A DNA stretch of 37,875 nucleotides from Streptomyces sp. McG3 (GTDB taxonomy: Bacteria; Actinomycetota; Actinomycetes; Streptomycetales; Streptomycetaceae), in the NCBI RefSeq assembly GCF_018619185.1, contig NZ_JAAXYC010000044.1:1-37875 (forward strand). Reading direction: 5' to 3'. Shown one piece after another: positions 8,764-16,371 of this stretch. Position 1 is the first letter of the stretch; each line of letters begins with the position of its first letter. The notes beneath the pieces are model-generated. The model was not told where the DNA came from and made no database searches. It was given only the letters and a program-made list of their open reading frames with translations. A program made the translations under genes and the position numbers.

Positions 8764-10251
8764 ATGAGCACCGGTCTGCCGGATTCCGGCACCCCGCAGC
8801 GCCCCGGCCCCTCGAAGCCGGGCCTGCGCCGCAAGAGTCCCGATCAGCTCATCGCCGAGTCCGGCGGCGACCTGGAGGGCCACGGCCTCAAGCGCACGAT
8901 GGGCCTCTTCCAGCTCGTCTGCTTCGGGGTCGGTGCGATCGTCGGCACCGGCATCTTCGTCGGGCTCTCCGACAGCGTCGCCGAGGCCGGCCCCGCCGTC
9001 GTGATCTCGTTCGTCCTCGCGGCCATCACCTGCATCTTCACCGCCCTCTCCTTCGCGGAGCTGGGCAGCGCCATCCCGGTCTCCGGAAGCTCGTACTCCT
9101 TCGCGTACGCGGCGCTCGGCGAGCGCACCGCCTTCCTCGTCGGCTGGTGCCTGCTGCTGGAGTACGGCGTGTCGGTCTCCGCCGTCGCGGTGGGCTGGAG
9201 CCAGTACGTCAACGAGCTGCTGAACAGCGTGATCGGCCTGCAACTCCCCGAGGCCCTGTCCGCCGGTCCCGCCGAGGGCGGTGTGGTCAATCTGCCCGCG
9301 ATCGTCGTGATCGCCATGGCCGCCGCGCTGCTGGTGCGCGGGGTCCGGGAGAGTGCCACCGCGACCGCCGCCATGGCGATCCTGAAGATCGGCATCCTGG
9401 TCGCGTTCTGCGCCGTGGCGTTCAGCGCGTTCGAGGACGACAACCTCATGCCGTTCGCGACCCACGGGCTCGGCGGCATCACCGCGGGCGCCTCGCTGGC
9501 GTTCTTCTCCTACATCGGCTTCGACGCCATCACCACCGCCGGCGAAGAGGTCAAGAACCCCCGGCGGAACATCCCCATCGCCATCCTGATCTGCATCGGC
9601 GTCGTCACCCTGCTCTACTGCGCGGTGGCGCTCTCGGCCATCGGCGCGATCGGCTCGGACGCCGTCGCCAACAAGAGCGCGGCCCTCTCGATCGCCGTCA
9701 ACCAGGTCACCGACTCCACGGTCGGCGGCGGCATCATCGCCTTCGGCGCGGTCGTCGCCATCGCCTCGGTGGTGCTCGCCGTGATGTACGGGCAGACCCG
9801 CATCCTCATGTCGATGTCCCGCGACGGGCTCATCCCGCGCGTCTTCGAGCGGGTCTCGCCCACGACCCACACCCCGGTCGCCAACACCTGGATCGTGGCC
9901 GGTGTCTTCGCGGTCCCGGCCGCGTTCGTCCCGCTCGACGTCGTCGTGAACCTGACGACCATCGGCACGCTCGCCACGATGGTCGCCGTCAATGTCGCGG
10001 TGGTGGTGCTCCGGCGGAGCGCCCCCGGGCTGAAGCGGACCTTCCGGGTGCCGCTCTACCCGGTGAGCCCGCTGCTGGGCGTCTTGTTCTGCCTGTATCT
10101 GATGTACGGGACCGGCTGGACGACCTGGGTCCAGTTCGCGGTCTTCCTCGCCGTCGGGTCGCTGCTGTACGCCGGCTACGGGCGCAAGCGCTCCCGGCTG
10201 GTCAGCTCCCCGGGGACGGACCCGGCTGCGCCGGTATCGCCGGAAGCGTGA
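8764..10251 (+). CDS. APC-family amino acid permease
   Basis: This roughly 495-residue membrane protein is of the amino acid-polyamine-organocation superfamily, cationic amino acid transporter/YfnA-like branch, with about 12 hydrophobic segments. The family hallmark G-V-G-A-I-V-G-T-G-I-F-V-G is in the first membrane segment near residue 60, and the F-F-S-Y-I-G-F-D segment follows in the middle. Position after arcA and argF and the ARG-box-like sites upstream suggest that arginine or ornithine is the substrate, which is inference. ATG 8764 has only a weak ribosome-binding site; ATG 8749 is an alternative. The 3' end overlaps the convergent ATPase gene by about 50 bases. Confidence 0.88.
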   Translation: MSTGLPDSGTPQRPGPSKPGLRRKSPDQLIAESGGDLEGHGLKRTMGLFQLVCFGVGAIVGTGIFVGLSDSVAEAGPAVVISFVLAAITCIFTALSFAELGSAIPVSGSSYSFAYAALGERTAFLVGWCLLLEYGVSVSAVAVGWSQYVNELLNSVIGLQLPEALSAGPAEGGVVNLPAIVVIAMAAALLVRGVRESATATAAMAILKIGILVAFCAVAFSAFEDDNLMPFATHGLGGITAGASLAFFSYIGFDAITTAGEEVKNPRRNIPIAILICIGVVTLLYCAVALSAIGAIGSDAVANKSAALSIAVNQVTDSTVGGGIIAFGAVVAIASVVLAVMYGQTRILMSMSRDGLIPRVFERVSPTTHTPVANTWIVAGVFAVPAAFVPLDVVVNLTTIGTLATMVAVNVAVVVLRRSAPGLKRTFRVPLYPVSPLLGVLFCLYLMYGTGWTTWVQFAVFLAVGSLLYAGYGRKRSRLVSSPGTDPAAPVSPEA

Positions 10252-10651
10252 ACCACACGGCCTTGCCGTGCTCCGTGGTGCGGTGACCGCACGCGGAGCT
10301 GAGGGTCCGGATCAGCAGCAGGCCGCGGCCGTGCTCCTGCCAGGGATCGACCTCACAGCCCGGCTGCGGCCGGGACAGGTCGCCCGGCGGGGCGGGGTCG
10401 CGGTCGTGCACCTCGACCTGGCAGCCGGTGGGCAGCAGCTCCACGACCAGCTCGATGGGCTCACCGCCCAGGGTGTGCTCGACGGCGTTGGCCACCAGCT
10501 CGGCGGTCAGCAGCTCGGCGGTGTCGCTGTCGGCCGGGGCGTCGATGTCCGACAGTGCCGTACGGATGAGAGCGCGGGCGATCGGCACGGCCGCGGTGGA
10601 GTGCGGCAGGGCGATGCGCCAGGAGGCGGGGACGGGGACGTCGGGCGGCAC
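10202..10651 (-). CDS. RsbW-like ATP-binding (HATPase_c) regulator
   Basis: This 149-residue protein is a stand-alone GHKL ATPase domain like the anti-sigma kinases RsbW/SpoIIAB that are numerous in Streptomyces. The N box is ELLTAELVANAVEHT with Asn55, a VHDRDP segment at 81-86 stands for the G1 box, and HGRGL at 107-111 for the glycine-rich lid. There is no membrane segment. No sigma factor or anti-anti-sigma gene is adjacent, so it is an orphan and its partner is unknown. The only usable in-frame start after an upstream TGA is GTG 10651, with a weak GGAA site. It runs opposite to the permease and overlaps its last 50 bases. Confidence 0.85.
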   Translation of the reverse strand: MPPDVPVPASWRIALPHSTAAVPIARALIRTALSDIDAPADSDTAELLTAELVANAVEHTLGGEPIELVVELLPTGCQVEVHDRDPAPPGDLSRPQPGCEVDPWQEHGRGLLLIRTLSSACGHRTTEHGKAVWFTLPAIPAQPGPSPGS

Positions 10652-10841
10652 GGCGGGGTTTCCGTTCGGGAGCGGGTCTTCCTCGAAGCGGGAGGTCTCG
10701 ACTTCTGGGGTTCACGCGGTACTCGTGTCGGGACTTCCTGGTTTCAACCTTACGAACCGTTCCGGTCCGGCCATAGAGGCGGTCGGCCGGAGCAAAGGGG
10801 ACTTTCGCCACAACGGTCTCATGGATGCTGTATTGCGACCT

Positions 10842-10870
10842 CGTGACGGCGGTCACGTAAGGGTGATAAC
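10842..10870 (+). promoter_or_regulatory. Promoter with TGAC-N4-GTCA operator before the crotonase/flavoprotein operon
   Basis: A perfect 6-bp inverted repeat CGTGAC-GGCG-GTCACG lies at 10842-10857. Its left arm is also a -35-like hexamer placed 17 bases before GATAAC (10865-10870). The same TGAC-GG-N2-GTCA core with the same 17-base spacing to GATAA is found at 18101-18129 in the other promoter region of this catabolic cluster. The repeat also fits the published Streptomyces Crp pattern GTG-N6-GNCAC, so Crp is the main alternative to a local regulator such as the PaaX-family protein. Confidence 0.55.
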
Positions 10871-10934
10871 TTCGGAGGCGGAACGCGACCCGCGCACGGC
10901 CGGCACCAGCCCGATCGCTGAAGGGGACCCCTCC

Positions 10935-11762
10935 ATGAGCCCGTTTCCCAGCTCGGCCCCGAGCACCGAGGAATGGCGTCATCTGCGGCTGACCCGGGAC
11001 GACGGTGTGGCCACCGTCACACTCGCCCGCCCCGAGAAACTCAACGCGCTCACCTTCGGCGCCTACGCGGATCTGCGTGACCTCCTCGCCGAGCTCTCCC
11101 GGGAACGTTCCGTCCGCGCCCTCGTCCTCGCCGGTGAGGGGCGCGGCTTCTGCTCCGGCGGAGACGTCGACGAGATCATCGGCGCCACCCTGGCCATGGA
11201 CACCGCGCAGCTCCTCGAATTCAACCGGATGACCGGCCAGGTAGTCCGGGTCCTGCGGGAGTGCCCCTTCCCCGTCGTCGCCGCCGTCCACGGCGTCGCC
11301 GCCGGGGCCGGAGCCGTGCTGGCCCTGGCGGCGGACTTCCGGATCGCCGACCCGTCGGCCCGCTTCTCCTTCCTCTTCACCCGGGTCGGCCTCTCCGGCG
11401 GCGACATGGGCGCGGCCTATCTGCTGCCCCGGGTCGTCGGCCTCGGCCACGCCACCCGGCTCCTGATGCTCGGGGACGCCGTCCGCGCCCCGGAGGCGGA
11501 GCGCATCGGGCTGATCAGCGAGCTGGCCGAGGAGGGGAAGGCCGACGAGCGCGCCGCCGGGCTGGCCCGCCGCCTCGCCGACGGCCCGGCCCTCGCGCTC
11601 GCCCAGACCAAGGCCCTGCTCACCGCCGAGCTGGACATGCCGCTCGCCGCCTCCGTCGAGCTGGACGCCAACACCCAGGCACTCCTCATGCACGGCGAGG
11701 ACTACGCCGAGTTCCACGCCGCCTTCACCGAGAAGCGGCCGCCGAAGTGGCAGGGGAGGTAG
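10935..11762 (+). CDS. Crotonase-superfamily (enoyl-CoA hydratase/isomerase) protein, atypical active site
   Basis: This 275-residue protein has the crotonase fold: RPEKLNALT near the N-terminus, the oxyanion-hole segment GRGFCSGGDVDE, and HGVAAGAGAVLALAADFRIAD. By hand alignment with rat mitochondrial enoyl-CoA hydratase both catalytic glutamates (Glu144, Glu164) are replaced, by Val and Phe. Asp157 in GGDMG aligns with Asp204 of dienoyl-CoA isomerase. A plain hydratase role is therefore doubtful; isomerase, ring-opening or other CoA-ester chemistry is possible. ATG 10935 has AAGGGGA upstream. Its stop is two bases before the next gene's GTG, with the flavoprotein's ribosome-binding site inside its last codons, so the two form an operon. 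Confidence 0.85.
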   Translation: MSPFPSSAPSTEEWRHLRLTRDDGVATVTLARPEKLNALTFGAYADLRDLLAELSRERSVRALVLAGEGRGFCSGGDVDEIIGATLAMDTAQLLEFNRMTGQVVRVLRECPFPVVAAVHGVAAGAGAVLALAADFRIADPSARFSFLFTRVGLSGGDMGAAYLLPRVVGLGHATRLLMLGDAVRAPEAERIGLISELAEEGKADERAAGLARRLADGPALALAQTKALLTAELDMPLAASVELDANTQALLMHGEDYAEFHAAFTEKRPPKWQGR

Positions 11763-11764
11763 CC

Positions 11765-11881
11765 GTGCCGGCCCCCGAGTCGACCCGGCGCCCCGACGCC
11801 GCCGTGCCGGCCCCCGAAGCCGCCCGACGCCCGGACGCCCCCGTGCCGGTTCCCGAGGCGACCCGGCGCCCGGGTGAGGCT
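11765..11881 (+). repeat. Three 39-bp in-frame repeats at the flavoprotein N-terminus
   Basis: Copies begin at 11765, 11804 and 11843, each opening with GTGCCGG and encoding a Pro/Arg-rich unit of the form VP(A/V)PE(S/A)(T/A)RRP. The units are in frame and diverged by several bases. The true FAD domain begins only at about residue 45, so the repeats form a flexible leader of unknown use. Internal GTG codons offer shorter starts, but only the first has a clear ribosome-binding site. Confidence 0.85.
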
Positions 11882-14164
11882 GAGCCGGACCGCGTGCGGC
11901 GGATCGCGGTCGTCGGCGGCGGCCCCGGCGGTCTCTACGCCGCGGCCCTCCTCAAGCGGCTCGACCCGGACCGCGCCGTCACCGTCTTCGAGCGCAACGC
12001 CCCCGACGACACCTTCGGCTTCGGCGTCGTCCTCTCCGACGAGACCCTCGGCTCCATCGAACACGCCGACCCCGAGGTGTACCGGGCGCTGAGAGCCGAG
12101 TTCGTCCGCTGGGACACCATCGACATCGTCCACCGGGGCCGGACCCACACCTCCGGCGGCCACGGCTTCGCCGCCCTCGGCCGCCGCCGGCTCCTGGAGA
12201 TCCTGCACGAGCGCTGCACCGGCCTCGGCGTCGACCTCCGCTTCCGCGCCCCGGCCCCGCCCGCAGCCGAGCTCGCCGCCCACCACGACCTGGTCATCGC
12301 CGCCGACGGGGTGCACAGCGCCACCCGCGCGGCCCACGCCGACTCCTTCGGCCCGAGCGTCACCGGGCACCGCAACCGCTACATCTGGCTCGCCGCCGAC
12401 TTCGCGCTCGACGCCTTCCGCTTCGAGATCACCGAAACCCCGTACGGCGTCATGCAGTTGCATGGATACCCGTACGCGGCGGACGCCTCCACCGTCATCG
12501 TCGAGATGCGCGAGGAGGTCTGGCGCGCCGCCGGGCTCGACACCTGTGACGCGGCCGAATCCACCGCCCGTTGCGCCAAGTTCTTCACCGAAGCGCTGGA
12601 CGGCCGCCCGCTGCGCGGCAACAGTTCCTCCTGGCTCGCCTTCCGCACGGTCGCCAACTCCCGCTGGTCCCACGGCAACACCGTGCTCATCGGCGACGCG
12701 GCCCACACCGCCCACTTCTCCATCGGCTCCGGCACCAAGCTCGCCGTCGAGGACGCCCTGGCGCTGGCCGCCTGCGTCGAGGAACAGCCGGACCTGCCGA
12801 CGGCCCTCGCCGCGTACGAGGCCGAGCGTCGCCCGGTCGTCGCCTCCACCCAGCGCGCCGCGGCGGCCAGCCTGCGCTGGTTCGAGGAGCTGGCCACCTA
12901 CGTGGACCAGCCGCCCCGCCGCTTCGCGTTCAATCTGCTCACCCGCAGCCGCCGGGTCACCCACGACAACCTCCGACTGCGAGACGCCTCGTTCACCGCC
13001 GCCGTCGAGGAGGAGTTCGGCTGCCCGCCGGGCACCCCGCCGATGTTCACCCCGCTGCGCCTGCGCGGCCTCGAACTGCGCAACCGCGTCGTCGTCTCGC
13101 CCATGGACATGTACTCCGCCACCGACGGGCTGCCCGCCGACTTCCACCTCGTCCACCTCGGGGCCCGGGCGCTCGGCGGTGCGGGACTCACGATGACCGA
13201 GATGGTCTGCGTCAGCCCCGAGGGCCGCATCACCCCCGGCTGCACCGGCCTGTGGAACGACGAACAGGCCGTCGCCTGGCGGCGGATCACCGACTTCGTC
13301 CATACCTCCGCCCCCGGCGCCGCCATCGGGGTGCAGCTCGGCCACTCCGGCCGCAAGGGCTCCACGAGGCTGATGTGGGAAGGCATCGACCAGCCCCTGG
13401 AGGACGGCAACTGGCCGCTGGCGGCCGCCTCCCCGCTCCCGTACGAGCCGGGCGTCAGCCAGGTCCCCGCGGAGCTGGACCGGGCCGGACTGGACGCCGT
13501 GCGTGAGCAGTTCGTGGCGGCCGCCCGGCGCGCCGCCGGCTCCGGCTTCGACCTCCTCGAACTGCACTGCGCTCACGGCTACTTGCTCTCCGGCTTCCTC
13601 TCCCCGCTCACCAACCGCCGCACCGACGCCCACGGCGGATCCCTGGCCGGGCGGCTCCGCTTCCCCCTGGAGGTCTTCGACGCCGTACGCGAAGTGTGGC
13701 CCGATGAACGGCCGATGACCGTGCGGATCTCGGCCACCGACTGGGCCGAGGGCGGCACCGACGCCGAGGACGCCGTCGCGATCGCCCGCGCCTTCGCCGA
13801 CCACGGGGCCGACGCCATCGACGTCTCCACCGGCCAGGTCGTGGCCGAGGAGCGCCCCGAGTACGGCCGCTCCTACCAGACCCCGTACGCCGACCGGATC
13901 CGCAACACCGTCGGCGTCCCCGTCATCGCGGTCGGCGCGATCTCCTCCTGGGACGACGTCAACTCCCTGCTCCTGGCGGGCCGCGCCGACCTCTGTGCCC
14001 TGGCCCGCCCCCATCTGTACGACCCGCACTGGACGCTGCACGCGGCGGCCGAACAGGGCTACAGCGGCCCGGGCGCTCCCTGGCCCCTTCCGTACGGCGC
14101 GGGCAGCCGCCCGCCGCCCACCGGCCGCACCGACGGACCGAAGCCCCGGCTCACGCTGGGCTGA
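11765..14164 (+). CDS. Two-domain flavoprotein: aryl-CoA monooxygenase plus Old-Yellow-Enzyme reductase (2-aminobenzoyl-CoA or salicylyl-CoA type)
   Basis: The 799-residue protein joins an N-terminal FAD-dependent aromatic hydroxylase (dinucleotide motif GGGPGG at 51-56; FAD motif GDAAH near 310) to a C-terminal Old-Yellow-Enzyme-like FMN domain starting near residue 430 (FTPLRLRGLELRNR, then NRRTDAHGGSLAGR). This fusion is the layout of 2-aminobenzoyl-CoA monooxygenase/reductase from aerobic anthranilate degradation, often annotated as bifunctional salicylyl-CoA 5-hydroxylase/oxidoreductase. It would hydroxylate the CoA-activated ring and then reduce it. GTG 11765 has a strong GGGGAGGT site. 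The first 39 residues are three 13-residue repeats, and each repeat starts with a GTG codon. The gene ends 14 bases into the convergent unknown gene. Substrate choice between amino- and hydroxybenzoyl-CoA is open. Confidence 0.88.
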   Translation: MPAPESTRRPDAAVPAPEAARRPDAPVPVPEATRRPGEAEPDRVRRIAVVGGGPGGLYAAALLKRLDPDRAVTVFERNAPDDTFGFGVVLSDETLGSIEHADPEVYRALRAEFVRWDTIDIVHRGRTHTSGGHGFAALGRRRLLEILHERCTGLGVDLRFRAPAPPAAELAAHHDLVIAADGVHSATRAAHADSFGPSVTGHRNRYIWLAADFALDAFRFEITETPYGVMQLHGYPYAADASTVIVEMREEVWRAAGLDTCDAAESTARCAKFFTEALDGRPLRGNSSSWLAFRTVANSRWSHGNTVLIGDAAHTAHFSIGSGTKLAVEDALALAACVEEQPDLPTALAAYEAERRPVVASTQRAAAASLRWFEELATYVDQPPRRFAFNLLTRSRRVTHDNLRLRDASFTAAVEEEFGCPPGTPPMFTPLRLRGLELRNRVVVSPMDMYSATDGLPADFHLVHLGARALGGAGLTMTEMVCVSPEGRITPGCTGLWNDEQAVAWRRITDFVHTSAPGAAIGVQLGHSGRKGSTRLMWEGIDQPLEDGNWPLAAASPLPYEPGVSQVPAELDRAGLDAVREQFVAAARRAAGSGFDLLELHCAHGYLLSGFLSPLTNRRTDAHGGSLAGRLRFPLEVFDAVREVWPDERPMTVRISATDWAEGGTDAEDAVAIARAFADHGADAIDVSTGQVVAEERPEYGRSYQTPYADRIRNTVGVPVIAVGAISSWDDVNSLLLAGRADLCALARPHLYDPHWTLHAAAEQGYSGPGAPWPLPYGAGSRPPPTGRTDGPKPRLTLG

Positions 14165-14657
14165 GGCAGCCGTGGCAGCGGCAAGGGACGGGGTGCGGCA
14201 CACCGTCCCAGTGCTCCTCGCGGTACCGCGGAGCCAGGCGCGCGAGCAGGGCGGCCAGCTCCTCGGCGTACTCCCGCGTGGCCCAGGATCCGTCGACGCC
14301 CAGCGCTGCCACGCGGCGCAGTACCGCAGGGCTGTACACCGCGACGGGCCGGAAGGTGTGGAGATTGCGGGTCGCCATGTCGATGGTGATGTACGCACCG
14401 GTGTGCCGGCCGCGCCCGATGGTGGTCAACTGCTCGTGCCCCATGCCCCCGTAGGTTGTGACGACGTGCAGCTTGGACCCGCCCCGGTACGACTTGGTCC
14501 CGGGCCGCAGTTCCTGCCCGCCCTCCCCGTACCGCCGCCACCGCACCACGTTCGCGGCGACGAGCCACAGCGGCTCCGCCGTCACGAGCTCCTCGGCCAC
14601 GGGGCCGGCCATGGGCTCCTCGGTCACGGATTCCTCGGCCACGGGCTCCTCGGTCAC
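14151..14657 (-). CDS. Unknown protein, 168 aa, with C-terminal CxCxxC
   Basis: I do not recognise this family. GTG 14657 overlaps the stop of the GNAT gene as GTGA and is preceded by GAGGAGG at five bases, so translation is coupled to the GNAT gene. The first 24 residues are low-complexity, acidic and repetitive (V-T/A-E-E-P/S units). From about residue 29 the protein looks globular: LWLVAANVVRWRRYG, then PGTKSYRGGSKLHVV and a second half with DGSWATREYAEELAALLARL. It ends with Cys159-x-Cys161-x2-Cys164, which could bind metal. It is the last gene of the ligase-paaX-GNAT operon and its stop overlaps the convergent flavoprotein gene by 14 bases. It carries no signal peptide. Confidence 0.75.
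   Translation of the reverse strand: MTEEPVAEESVTEEPMAGPVAEELVTAEPLWLVAANVVRWRRYGEGGQELRPGTKSYRGGSKLHVVTTYGGMGHEQLTTIGRGRHTGAYITIDMATRNLHTFRPVAVYSPAVLRRVAALGVDGSWATREYAEELAALLARLAPRYREEHWDGVPHPVPCRCHGCLSPA
14586..14657 (-). repeat. 15-bp repeats at the start of the unknown gene
   Basis: Reading the minus strand, units of the form GTGRCCGAGGARYCC occupy 14657-14643, 14642-14628 and 14627-14613, followed by a degenerate 12-base unit (14612-14601) and another near-copy (14600-14586). Each unit holds GAGGA(G/A) a few bases before the next unit's GTG or ATG, so it looks like a repeated ribosome-binding-site/start module. Confidence 0.8.
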
Positions 14658-15484
14658 GGGTGCCTCCTCAACAGCAGCCGGTCCGCGACCGGTTCGTAGC
14701 CGATGCGCAGATACACGCTGTTGCTCGTCGGGTTGGCGAGGTCGGTGAACAGCACGACCTCCGCGGCTCCCGCCTCCCCGGCCGCCCGCCCGGCCTCGTC
14801 CGTCACGGCGGCCGCGTACCCCCGGCCGCGAAGCTCCGGCGGGGTGTACACCAAGGTCACCCGCACCGTGCCCGCCAGCATCCGGGAGCGCCCCGCGAGA
14901 GCCACCGGAGCCCCGCCGCTCTCCCAGAGGGTGAGCGCCCCGCGTTCCGTTCCCTCGTCCACCAGCCACTCGGCCGAGGACTTGGACTGCCCGGTCGCGT
15001 CGGCGAATCCGCGCACCCACTCCACGAGCAGCGCCCGGTCCGCCGGCGTCGCCGCCCTGGCCCGGCCATCCGGCGCGGGGGAGGGCGGTCGCGGCGGACC
15101 CAGCCGGTACAGCCGCTGCTCCTGCTCGGTCCGGTAGCCGGGGAGCCGGGCGGCCAGCAGCGCCGCGGTGCCCCGGTCCGCGTTGACGGCGTCCAGATCC
15201 GGGCCCGCTCCCAGGGCTTCCGCCAGCGGACCCACCGCGTCCGCCGGCACGGCGTTCAGCAGCGCGGGATGCGGCGGAGTGCGCAGCAGGGTCCCCGCCA
15301 CCGCCCCGTCCGCCCCGCGCCACCAGCCGAGCACCGGATCGCCCCCGCCGTAGTGGTGCGGGCCCGCGTGCCTCAGCCGCTCGGTGACGGTCAGCGCCAC
15401 CGTGTGCTCGACGGGCCGCGCGGCGAGCGACGCGCCGGCGGCGGCGAGGAACGTGGCGACGTCGTTCGTGAAGGTCCAGGTCAT
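14654..15484 (-). CDS. GNAT-family N-acetyltransferase
   Basis: This 276-residue protein has a GNAT domain in its C-terminal half: VTLVYTPPELRGRGYA carries the acetyl-CoA-binding R-x-x-G-x-G/A motif, followed by VVLFTDLANPTSNSVYLRIGYEPV, the usual end of the fold. The N-terminal half is a second, weaker GNAT-like or family-specific region (HYGGGDPVLGWW). The acceptor substrate is unknown. ATG 15484 has GGATGAGG just upstream. It is 56 bases downstream of the PaaX-type gene on the same strand and overlaps the next gene as GTGA. A link to aromatic catabolism is suggested only by the operon. Confidence 0.85.
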   Translation of the reverse strand: MTWTFTNDVATFLAAAGASLAARPVEHTVALTVTERLRHAGPHHYGGGDPVLGWWRGADGAVAGTLLRTPPHPALLNAVPADAVGPLAEALGAGPDLDAVNADRGTAALLAARLPGYRTEQEQRLYRLGPPRPPSPAPDGRARAATPADRALLVEWVRGFADATGQSKSSAEWLVDEGTERGALTLWESGGAPVALAGRSRMLAGTVRVTLVYTPPELRGRGYAAAVTDEAGRAAGEAGAAEVVLFTDLANPTSNSVYLRIGYEPVADRLLLRRHP

Positions 15485-15540
15485 GCCTCATCCTGCCCGT
15501 GGGCCGGGGCCCGGGGCACCTGGATTTCACCCCGGCGGGG

Positions 15541-16362
15541 TCACGGCCGCACGTACCGCTCCCCGGCGTCCCGCAGCCGCTCGTGCAGCCGGCCGAACAC
15601 CTCCGCGGATCGCCCGCCCGGCCAGTCCCCGGGCAGCAGCTCGGGCGGCAGACCCGGGTCCGCGTAAGGGAGTTGCCGCCACGAGTCCAGGGCCAGCAGA
15701 TAGTCCCGGTAGGCGGTCTGCGGGCGGGGTGCGTCGTCGGTTTCCCCGGACGCCTCCCAGTCCCGCAGCACCGGCTCGTGCAGCTCCAGGAACTCGTGGT
15801 GCAGCCGCGCCACCGCCGCCAGGTCCCACCAGCGGGCCACCGCCTCGCGGGTGGCGGCGAAGCCGAGGTGCTCGCCGCGGAACAGGTCCACGTACGGGGC
15901 GAGCCCGAGCCGCTCCAGGGTGTGGCGGGTCTCCTCGTACAGCCCGGCCGGCGCGATCCACACCCCGGGCGCGGCCGTGCCGAAGCCGAGCCGGGCCAGC
16001 CGGGAGCGCAGGAGATGGCGCTTGTTGCGCTCCGCCTCGGGCACGGAGAACACCGCGAGCACCCAGCCGTCGGAGAGCCGCGGCCCGGGCCGCCCGTAGA
16101 TCCGCCGGTCCCCGTCGTCCAGCAGTTGCCGGGCGTCCGGCGACAGCGCGTACCCCGCCGAACCGTCCGCCGCACGGGCGGCCACCAGCAGCCCGCGCCG
16201 CTTCAGCCGCGAGACGCAGGAGCGTACGGAAGGGGCGTCGACGCCGACGGCGTGCAGCAGACGGATCAGCTCCGACACCGCGAACGGCGCGCCGTCCGGC
16301 GGTCGGCCGTAGGCGCCGTAGAGCGTGACGATCAGGGAACGGGGGGTGCGCAGCTCGGCCAC
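15541..16362 (-). CDS. PaaX-family transcriptional regulator
   Basis: This 273-residue protein fits the PaaX family, which represses phenylacetate and other aromatic acid genes and is released by the aryl-CoA. The N-terminal winged-helix begins RTPRSLIVTLYGAYGR and contains SVRSCVSRLKRRGLL as the recognition region. The middle and C-terminal PaaX-type domains follow (GWVLAVFSVPEAERNKRHLLRSRL written here in parts: GWVLAVF, then NKRHLLRSRLARLGF, then GVWIAP). GTG 16362 is nine bases after the ligase stop, so the two are co-transcribed; the ribosome-binding site is weak. As the only regulator in the cluster it is the natural candidate to bind the TGAC-N4-GTCA sites, with the ligase product as inducer. 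That is inference. Confidence 0.88.
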   Translation of the reverse strand: MAELRTPRSLIVTLYGAYGRPPDGAPFAVSELIRLLHAVGVDAPSVRSCVSRLKRRGLLVAARAADGSAGYALSPDARQLLDDGDRRIYGRPGPRLSDGWVLAVFSVPEAERNKRHLLRSRLARLGFGTAAPGVWIAPAGLYEETRHTLERLGLAPYVDLFRGEHLGFAATREAVARWWDLAAVARLHHEFLELHEPVLRDWEASGETDDAPRPQTAYRDYLLALDSWRQLPYADPGLPPELLPGDWPGGRSAEVFGRLHERLRDAGERYVRP

Positions 16363-16371
16363 GTGATCACT

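Noticed and set aside
3132..8834. A 1900-codon open frame on the minus strand, opposite hen1, pnkp, arcA and argF.
   Set aside because: It is a by-product of high G+C codon use; the product is low-complexity (Gly, Val, Glu, His, Arg) with no domain, while the plus-strand genes have clear motifs throughout.
16363..16370. GTGATCAC palindrome between the ligase and paaX genes as an operator.
   Set aside because: Only eight bases, partly in the nine-base gap inside an operon, with no promoter elements; too short to support.
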